Below the pieces are notes generated by a model, which was given only the letters and a program-made list of their open reading frames with translations, searched no databases and was not told the DNA's origin. Position numbers and translations under genes: made by a program. 17,836 nucleotides of DNA from an uncultured Oscillospiraceae bacterium (lineage in GTDB: Bacteria > Bacillota > Clostridia > Oscillospirales > Acutalibacteraceae), in NCBI GenBank assembly GCA_910588935.1, contig CAJUSM010000062.1:1-17836 (forward strand). Reading direction: 5' to 3'. Shown here in pieces: positions 13,411 to 17,836 of the stretch; the first letter of the stretch is position 1, and the number at the start of each line of letters is the position of its first letter.

Positions 13411-14859
13411 ATGGCAAAGTACGACCCCAAATCCCTCCACGCGGAGGAGTTCATCAACGATGAGGAAATTCAGGAAACCCTGCGGTACGCCGAGGAGAAC
13501 AAGGGCAATGTGGAGCTTATCGACCAGATTTTGGAGAAAGCCCGGCCGCAAAAGACAGAAACCGGCTATGTGTGCGCCGGCCTTTCCCACCGGGAGGCCT
13601 CGGTGCTGCTGTCCTGCGACCTGCCGGACAAAATTGAAAAAATGTATGAGATTGCCGAGGAGATTAAGCTGGCCTTTTACGGCAACCGTATTGTGATTTT
13701 CGCTCCCCTGTACCTATCCAATTACTGCGTAAACGGCTGCGTATACTGCCCATACCATGCCATCAACAAGCATATCCCCCGTAAAAAGCTGACTCAGGAG
13801 GAGGTGAAGGCAGAGGTCATCGCCCTGCAGGACATGGGCCACAAGCGCCTGGCCATCGAATCCGGCGAGGACCCGGTGAACAGCCCCATTGAGTATATTC
13901 TGGAGTGCATAAAAACCATCTATGGGGTCCACCACAAAAACGGGGACATCCGCCGGGTAAACGTGAACATTGCCGCCACCACTGTAGAGAACTACCGCAA
14001 GTTGAAAGAGGCTGGCATTGGCACCTATATCCTGTTCCAGGAGACCTACCACAAGAAGTCCTACGAGGAGCTCCACCCCACCGGCCCCAAGCACAATTAT
14101 GATTACCATACCGAGGCAATGGACCGGGCCATGGAAGGAGGCATAGACGATGTGGGCCTGGGGGTGCTCTTTGGCCTGGAACTGTATAAGTACGAGTTTG
14201 CCGGGCTGATTATGCATGCCGAGCACCTGGAGGCTGTCCACGGGGTGGGCCCCCACACCATCAGCGTGCCTAGGCTGAAAAAGGCGGACGACATTGACCC
14301 TACCCAGTTTGACAACGGCATTGATGACGAAACCTTTGCCCACATTACCGCCTGCATCCGCCTGGCCGTGCCCTATACCGGCATGATCATTTCTACCCGG
14401 GAGACTGAGGCTGTGCGCTCTAAGCTGCTGCGGCTGGGCATCTCTCAGGTTAGCGGGGGCTCCCGCACCTCTGTGGGAGGCTATACCCAAGAGGAGCGCC
14501 CCCACGATACCGAGCAGTTCGATGTCTCCGACCAGCGCACCTTGGACGAGGTAGTCCGCTGGCTTATGGAAAACGGCCATATCCCCTCCTTCTGTACTGC
14601 CTGCTACCGGGAAGGCCGCACCGGCGACCGGTTTATGAGCCTGTGCAAATCCGGCCAAATCCTGAACTGCTGCCATCCCAACGCGCTTATGACCCTCAGC
14701 GAGTACCTGGAGGATTACGCCAGCCAGGAGACCAAAGCAGTGGGATACAAGATGGTAGAGGAGGAGCTGGGGCGCATCCCCAAGGAGAAGGTACGGGAAA
14801 TTGCCCGGCAGAATATTCAGGACATTCAAAACTCCAACCGCCGGGACTTCCGGTTCTAG
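13411..14859 (+). CDS. hydG: [FeFe]-hydrogenase H-cluster radical SAM maturase HydG
   Basis: A 482-aa radical SAM tyrosine lyase that cleaves tyrosine to p-cresol and dehydroglycine, and converts the latter to CO and cyanide bound to iron, giving the Fe(CO)2CN synthon used for the H-cluster. The SAM-cluster motif is at C106, C110 and C113 (YCVNGCVYCPYH). The HydG-specific C-terminal site C-x2-C-x22-C is complete (FCTACYREG then LNCCHPNAL), which binds the auxiliary cluster carrying the fifth iron. Other family segments are LAIESGEDP, QETYHKKSYEELHP and SVPRLKKADD. Length is normal. AAAGGAG lies eight bases before the chosen ATG; the upstream frame extension to 13294 has no support. The short gap 13285-13410 holds only a weak AGAGGC/GCCTCT hairpin (13364-13385). 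Confidence 0.97.
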   Translation: MAKYDPKSLHAEEFINDEEIQETLRYAEENKGNVELIDQILEKARPQKTETGYVCAGLSHREASVLLSCDLPDKIEKMYEIAEEIKLAFYGNRIVIFAPLYLSNYCVNGCVYCPYHAINKHIPRKKLTQEEVKAEVIALQDMGHKRLAIESGEDPVNSPIEYILECIKTIYGVHHKNGDIRRVNVNIAATTVENYRKLKEAGIGTYILFQETYHKKSYEELHPTGPKHNYDYHTEAMDRAMEGGIDDVGLGVLFGLELYKYEFAGLIMHAEHLEAVHGVGPHTISVPRLKKADDIDPTQFDNGIDDETFAHITACIRLAVPYTGMIISTRETEAVRSKLLRLGISQVSGGSRTSVGGYTQEERPHDTEQFDVSDQRTLDEVVRWLMENGHIPSFCTACYREGRTGDRFMSLCKSGQILNCCHPNALMTLSEYLEDYASQETKAVGYKMVEEELGRIPKEKVREIARQNIQDIQNSNRRDFRF

Positions 14860-14897
14860 TTACCTATAAGGCGCGGCATTAAGGCGTTTGACAACAG

Positions 14898-14934
14898 GGC
14901 TGTCGGGGTTAAGGATGCCCCGCCAGCCTGCATT
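14898..14934 (+). terminator. Possible weak terminator or processing hairpin after hydG
   Basis: GGCTG-T-CGGGG (14898-14908) pairs with CCCCG-C-CAGCC (14918-14928) with one internal mismatch and a nine-base loop. It is followed by TGCATTTT. The T-run is short, so termination would be partial; it could instead stabilise the upstream message. Confidence 0.4.
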
Positions 14935-14983
14935 TTGACCGCAGGTGTCAGTTTCTCAGCAGGCCTGGCCCAAAACGCGGGAG

Positions 14984-15007
14984 ATTGCACAGTATATTTC
15001 TGTCAAT
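14984..15007 (+). promoter_or_regulatory. Inverted repeat in the hydG-zinc ribbon gap, possible operator
   Basis: ATTG-C-ACAG and CTGT-CAAT form an 8-bp dyad with one bulged base around TATATTT. The surrounding gap (14935-15138) has a different composition from its neighbours and no convincing promoter. A weak TTGCAA with ATAGGA lies near 15098-15126. An open frame at 14945-15142 crosses it but looks like chance or a remnant. Confidence 0.25.
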
Positions 15008-15138
15008 CAGTTGCAGAAAAACCCTCCCTTTGCAAAAAAACTGGATACGCCGATTGCCGCCGCCAAGGTTCCTTCTCATCTTCGGCCACCGCGCTCTTGC
15101 AATGACAAGCCTTTAGACAATAGGAAGGAGAGACATTC

Positions 15139-15336
15139 ATGAGAAAATGCCTGCGATGCGGGACAGAAATGCAGGAGGGCTATACCCTTTTTGGCTCAGA
15201 CGACTACTGGCCTGTGATTGAGGCAGAAAACGGAAAATGGTTCCCTCGGGAAATTGGAAAGCTTTTCTGCGCTGTTTGTCCAGGCTGCGGCTATGCCGAA
15301 CTGTATGTGGAGCACAAAGAGGCCAAAGGAGGGTAA
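15139..15336 (+). CDS. Small zinc-ribbon protein
   Basis: A 65-aa protein with two CxxC knuckles, C4/C7 (KCLRCGTEM) and C48/C51 (VCPGCGYAEL), spaced as in a rubredoxin/zinc-ribbon fold that binds one zinc or iron. Between them lies EGYTLFGSDDYWPVIEAENG, a pattern shared by a widespread uncharacterised Firmicutes family. AGGAAGGAG lies eight bases before the ATG. The flavodoxin-like gene starts four bases after its stop. No nucleic-acid or enzyme role can be named. Its position in the hyd transcript may reflect a part in iron-sulphur or redox chemistry, which is inference. Confidence 0.82.
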   Translation: MRKCLRCGTEMQEGYTLFGSDDYWPVIEAENGKWFPREIGKLFCAVCPGCGYAELYVEHKEAKGG

Positions 15337-15340
15337 GGCT

Positions 15341-15799
15341 ATGAAAAACACCGCCATCTTCTATTTTTCCAGTCACCATAATAACACAAAAGACCTGGTA
15401 TCCGGCCTGCCGGGGGCAGATATTTTCCCGGTAAACCAGGCGGCGGAGGTGGATCTCTCTCAGTACCGGCTGATTGGCTTCGCCTCGGGCATCTACATGG
15501 GCAAGCCCCACCCCAGCCTGCTGGAGCTGGCCCAGAAGATTGCCCAGGAGCGGCAGGGAGATTTGCCCCGGGTGTTTGCCGTGTGCACCAGCGGAAGCGG
15601 GGGAAAAAGTTATTCCAAAAGGTTTCAGGCTCAGCTGGAAAAACTGGGCCTGCCAGTGGCAGGGGCCTACTCCTGTAAAGGTTTTGATACCTTTGGCCCC
15701 TGGAAGCTGGTGGGGGGAATTGGGAAACACCATCCCGATCAGCGGGACAAAGAGGCTTTTCAGGCTTTCCTTCACAAGCTGGAAAACGGTGGGGAGTAA
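15341..15799 (+). CDS. Flavodoxin-like protein
   Basis: A 152-aa protein with the flavodoxin fold. A first strand, AIFYFSS, leads into the phosphate-binding loop region HHNNTKDLV (usual T/S-x-T-G-N-T). IGFASGIYMGKPHPSLLELA then gives the second flavin loop, and VFAVCTSGSGG the third. It ends with AGAYSCKGFDTFGPWKLVGG, typical of short clostridial flavodoxins that bind FMN. It could be an electron carrier. HydG and HydE need a low-potential one-electron donor to reduce their 4Fe-4S clusters, and the gene sits between hydG and hydF. This link is plausible but unproven. The loop HHNNTK departs from the classical motif, so flavin binding is not certain. AAAGGAGGG precedes the ATG. Confidence 0.82.
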   Translation: MKNTAIFYFSSHHNNTKDLVSGLPGADIFPVNQAAEVDLSQYRLIGFASGIYMGKPHPSLLELAQKIAQERQGDLPRVFAVCTSGSGGKSYSKRFQAQLEKLGLPVAGAYSCKGFDTFGPWKLVGGIGKHHPDQRDKEAFQAFLHKLENGGE

Positions 15800-15965
15800 G
15801 CGGGATGATTGGTCCGGCCCCCCGCTGCCAGAAGAGCGGCTGAAGGAGATCAAGAGGCTCCGGACAGACCAGGAGGAAATCGGGGCGCTGGCTATGTACC
15901 GCCAGATAAAGATGAAGGAAAGGGCCACCGCCATTGGCGGGTATATGATCCGGATTTTTGAATAG
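15789..15965 (+). CDS. Possible small basic/acidic helical protein, unknown
   Basis: A 58-codon frame beginning at GTG 15789, overlapping the end of the flavodoxin gene by 11 bases and ending 17 bases before the next ATG. It contains SGPPLPEERLKEIKRL, then a charged helical stretch and GGYMIRIFE. It fills the only space between two tightly packed genes, and its charge pattern looks protein-like rather than random. There is no clear ribosome site, so it would depend on coupling. I do not recognise it. Confidence 0.4.
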   Translation: MGSKRDDWSGPPLPEERLKEIKRLRTDQEEIGALAMYRQIKMKERATAIGGYMIRIFE

Positions 15966-15982
15966 GCAAGGAGGGGCTCAGG

Positions 15983-16465
15983 ATGGCAAAGGCGATGAAG
16001 CCCTTGGGGGCAATTCTGTTGGGGGCGGCATGCCTGTTTGCCTGCCTGTACCAGGCCTTCCCCTGGAGCCCTCTACTCACCGCCGCCATCACCTGCGGGG
16101 TTGCCGGCTGCCATCTGGAAATCCGGCTTTTGGTGGGAATGCTGTTCACCTGGGCGCCCCCTGCCCATGATTACACGAAAAAACGGTACCGGCTGCCCAC
16201 CTATGCCCCGAACAGCTTCTCCCCAAAGCTGCACAGCTGGGTGGAAATCGCCCAGGCCGCCTGCCGGTCCGAGCTGGTCCACCTGACCAACTGCCTGCTA
16301 AGCTTTCTTCCCGTAATCGCCGCCCTCTGGTTTCACAGCCTGCCGGTTTTCCTAATCACGTCTATTTTGGCCGGCGCCTTTGACCTGGTTTTTATCATGA
16401 TTCAGAGATACAATCGGGACCGAATTGTTAAAATTATTATGAAAAAAACTCCCAAAGGAGGTTAA
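15983..16465 (+). CDS. CrtO-like (glycosyl-diaponeurosporenoate acyltransferase-type) membrane protein
   Basis: A 160-aa membrane protein with segments near residues 8-25, 30-57, 106-118 and 122-140. The C-terminal FDLVFIMIQRYNRDRIVKII and the central RLPTYAPNSFSPKLHSW and CRSELVHLT resemble the small CrtO acyltransferase family known from staphyloxanthin synthesis, where a conserved QRYNRxR motif ends the protein. No carotenoid genes are near, so the name should be taken as fold-level similarity. Its true substrate is unknown. AAGGAGG lies before the ATG, and hydF begins three bases after its stop, so the two are translated together. Confidence 0.72.
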   Translation: MAKAMKPLGAILLGAACLFACLYQAFPWSPLLTAAITCGVAGCHLEIRLLVGMLFTWAPPAHDYTKKRYRLPTYAPNSFSPKLHSWVEIAQAACRSELVHLTNCLLSFLPVIAALWFHSLPVFLITSILAGAFDLVFIMIQRYNRDRIVKIIMKKTPKGG

Positions 16466-16468
16466 GTT

Positions 16469-17671
16469 ATGAGCCTAAATGAAACCGTTTCTGCCGAGCG
16501 CCCCCATATCGCCTTTTTTGGCATGCGCAACGCGGGAAAATCCAGCCTGGTGAACGCGGTAACCGGGCAGAACCTGGCTGTGGTCTCCCCTGTAAAGGGC
16601 ACCACCACCGACCCCGTAAAAAAAGCCATGGAGCTGCTGCCCATTGGCCCAGTGGTGATCATTGACACCCCGGGGCTGGACGATGAGGGGGAACTGGGAG
16701 CCCTGCGGGTACAAAGGGCCCGGGAAATCCTGGCCAAAACCGACATTGCCGTGGTGGTGGTGGACTGCGCTCAGGGAACCGGAAAGCAGGACGAGGAGCT
16801 GATTGCCCTGATACAGGAAAAGGGCCTGCCCTATATTGTCGCCTTTAATAAGGCCGATTTGGTAGAAAACCGGAAAGATTTGGGCCCTGCCCAACTCTTT
16901 GTCAGCGCGAAAACCGGAGAGAACATCCACCAGCTAAAGGAGATGCTTGGCAGCTTTGCCAGCAAAACTGGCAGCGCCAAAAGGATTGTGGCAGACCTGC
17001 TGGAGCCTGGCGACCTGGCTGTACTTGTCACCCCAATTGACCAGGCCGCGCCCAAGGGCAGGCTGATTCTGCCCCAACAGCAGACCATGCGGGATATTTT
17101 AGACGCCCATTGCGCCTTTGTCACCTGCCAGCCAGAGGAATTGGCCGCCACCCTAGGCAGACTGGCTGTGGCTCCAAAAATCGTGATTACCGATTCTCAG
17201 GCCTTTGGAAAAGTGGCAGCGGTGGTTCCAAAGGAAATTCTGTTGACCTCCTTTTCCATTTTGTTTGCCCGGTACAAGGGGAGCCTGCCAGTGCTTGTGG
17301 AGGGCGCGGCCCGGCTAGCCCAGCTAAAGGATGGCGACAAGGTGCTCATCTCCGAGGGCTGCACCCACCATAGGCAGTGCGGGGACATTGGCACAGTAAA
17401 GCTGCCGGCCTGGATAGAGGAATTCACCGGCGCAAGGCCCCAGTACACCTTTACCTCTGGGGGAGAATTTCCAGAGAAGCTGGAGGGCTACCGCCTGGTA
17501 GTGCACTGCGGAGGCTGCATGCTTAACGAAAAGGAGATGCAGAGCCGGGTTGCCCGGGCCCGGCAGGCCGAGACGCCTATTGTAAACTACGGGCTGGCCA
17601 TTGCCCAAATGCACGGAATACTGGCCCGGAGCCTGGAGCCCTTCCCGGCGGTAAAGGCGCTGTTAGAATAA
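16469..17671 (+). CDS. hydF: [FeFe]-hydrogenase H-cluster maturation GTPase HydF
   Basis: A 400-aa scaffold and GTPase that receives the diiron subcluster made by HydG and HydE and passes it to apo-hydrogenase. The N-terminal Era-like GTPase domain has G1 GMRNAGKSS (18-26), G2 GTTTDP (44-49), G3 DTPG (66-69), G4 NKAD (127-130) and G5 SAKTG (146-150). A dimerisation domain follows (about 175-275), then the cluster-binding domain. Its family motif C-x-H...H-C-x2-C is complete at C298, H300, H346, C347 and C350. Length is normal. AAAGGAGG lies seven bases before the ATG. It closes the maturation operon and is followed by a strong two-way terminator. Confidence 0.97.
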   Translation: MSLNETVSAERPHIAFFGMRNAGKSSLVNAVTGQNLAVVSPVKGTTTDPVKKAMELLPIGPVVIIDTPGLDDEGELGALRVQRAREILAKTDIAVVVVDCAQGTGKQDEELIALIQEKGLPYIVAFNKADLVENRKDLGPAQLFVSAKTGENIHQLKEMLGSFASKTGSAKRIVADLLEPGDLAVLVTPIDQAAPKGRLILPQQQTMRDILDAHCAFVTCQPEELAATLGRLAVAPKIVITDSQAFGKVAAVVPKEILLTSFSILFARYKGSLPVLVEGAARLAQLKDGDKVLISEGCTHHRQCGDIGTVKLPAWIEEFTGARPQYTFTSGGEFPEKLEGYRLVVHCGGCMLNEKEMQSRVARARQAETPIVNYGLAIAQMHGILARSLEPFPAVKALLE

Positions 17672-17675
17672 CAAA

Positions 17676-17718
17676 AAAGGTTGAGACGAGCCGAAGCTCG
17701 CCCCAACCTTTATTTTTT
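17676..17718. terminator. Bidirectional intrinsic terminator between hydF and flagellin
   Basis: AAAGGTTG (17676-17683) pairs with CAACCTTT (17704-17711). After a 3x3 internal loop, CGAGC (17687-17691) pairs with GCTCG (17696-17700) around CGAA. ATTTTTT follows on the plus strand and TTTTTT on the minus strand, serving the two convergent genes. Confidence 0.92.
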
Positions 17719-17745
17719 GGAGATTTGGGAAGATTTTTAGCTGTT

Positions 17746-17836
17746 TTACTGGAGCAGCTGCAGAACGCCCTGGGGAACAGCGTTGGCCTGGGCCAGCATC
17801 GCCTGAGCGGACTGGATCAGGATGTTGTTCTTGGTG
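17746..17836 (-). CDS. Flagellin, C-terminal end only (partial at window edge)
   Basis: The last 29 codons and the stop of a flagellin gene entering from the right. The translated end includes TKNNILIQSAQAMLAQAN followed by VPQGVLQLLQ. This is the conserved flagellin D0 helix that lines the filament core and ends in the usual LLQ-type terminus. It implies a motile organism with an extracellular flagellar filament. The rest lies outside the window, so subtype and copy number are unknown. Transcription ends at 17676-17718. Confidence 0.95.
   Translation of the reverse strand, partial: TKNNILIQSAQAMLAQANAVPQGVLQLLQ

Noticed and set aside
13714..14829. 371-codon minus-strand frame opposite hydG
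   Set aside because: It is an antisense shadow of hydG, which has every expected motif.
14945..15142. 65-codon open frame starting at GTG 14945
   Set aside because: There is no good ribosome site, the composition is unlike a typical protein, and it runs into the ribosome site and start of the zinc-ribbon gene. It is kept only as a possible remnant.
1..17836. CRISPR arrays, tRNA or rRNA genes, transposase or phage genes
   Set aside because: No regularly spaced repeats, cloverleaf-like genes or recombinase motifs were seen on either strand.

Overview
The window reads as chromosome from a motile, strictly anaerobic, fermentative Gram-positive bacterium of the class Clostridia, probably an Oscillospiraceae/Ruminococcaceae-type gut organism. 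Reasons: a complete set of [FeFe]-hydrogenase maturation genes (hydE, hydG, hydF); an S-layer-homology protein; strong AGGAGG-type ribosome binding sites; sigma-A-type promoters with 17-base spacers; GC-rich, Firmicutes-like proteins; and the C-terminal end of a flagellin at the right edge. The genus cannot be fixed from the sequence alone.

Layout. 1-450: the tail of a dispersed repeat, a promoter and a small Cys-rich protein gene, closed by a two-way terminator. 457-2860 (minus): a two-gene unit, an S-layer-anchored phosphodiester glycosidase (NAGPA-type) protein and a small membrane protein, behind a strong promoter and a leader of about 250 nt. 2994-4007 (plus): a zinc-ribbon polytopic membrane protein. 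4097-5629 (minus): an ABC-F ATPase, probably starting at TTG, with a long leader holding a three-codon upstream ORF. 6113-6934: a SpoU/TrmH RNA methyltransferase. 7181-10461: a TldD-like metalloprotease, its TldE/PmbA-like partner and a Bcp/PrxQ peroxiredoxin. 10500-10762: the most complete copy of the dispersed, hairpin-rich, MITE-like repeat.

10781-17671 is a long plus-strand unit devoted mainly to building the H-cluster of [FeFe]-hydrogenase. It starts with a near-consensus promoter and a leader that can fold into mutually exclusive hairpins, one of them a terminator (an apparent attenuator). The genes follow in this order: an uncharacterised Cys-rich 170-aa protein; a TM1266-family regulator; hydE; a TIGR04076-family gene that looks frameshifted; hydG; a 280-nt gap with hairpins; a zinc-ribbon protein; a flavodoxin-like protein; a tiny ORF; a CrtO-like membrane protein; and hydF. 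HydG makes the Fe(CO)(CN) synthon, HydE acts on it in building the azadithiolate-bridged subcluster, and HydF is the GTPase scaffold that delivers the product to apo-hydrogenase. No hydrogenase structural gene lies in the window. A two-way terminator separates hydF from the convergent flagellin gene.

The observations most worth pursuing are the leader attenuator ahead of the maturation operon; the dispersed repeat, whose three copies each end 16-18 bases before a -35 box; the split TIGR04076 gene; and the minimal upstream ORF ahead of the ABC-F gene. I found no CRISPR array, tRNA, rRNA, transposase or phage gene.
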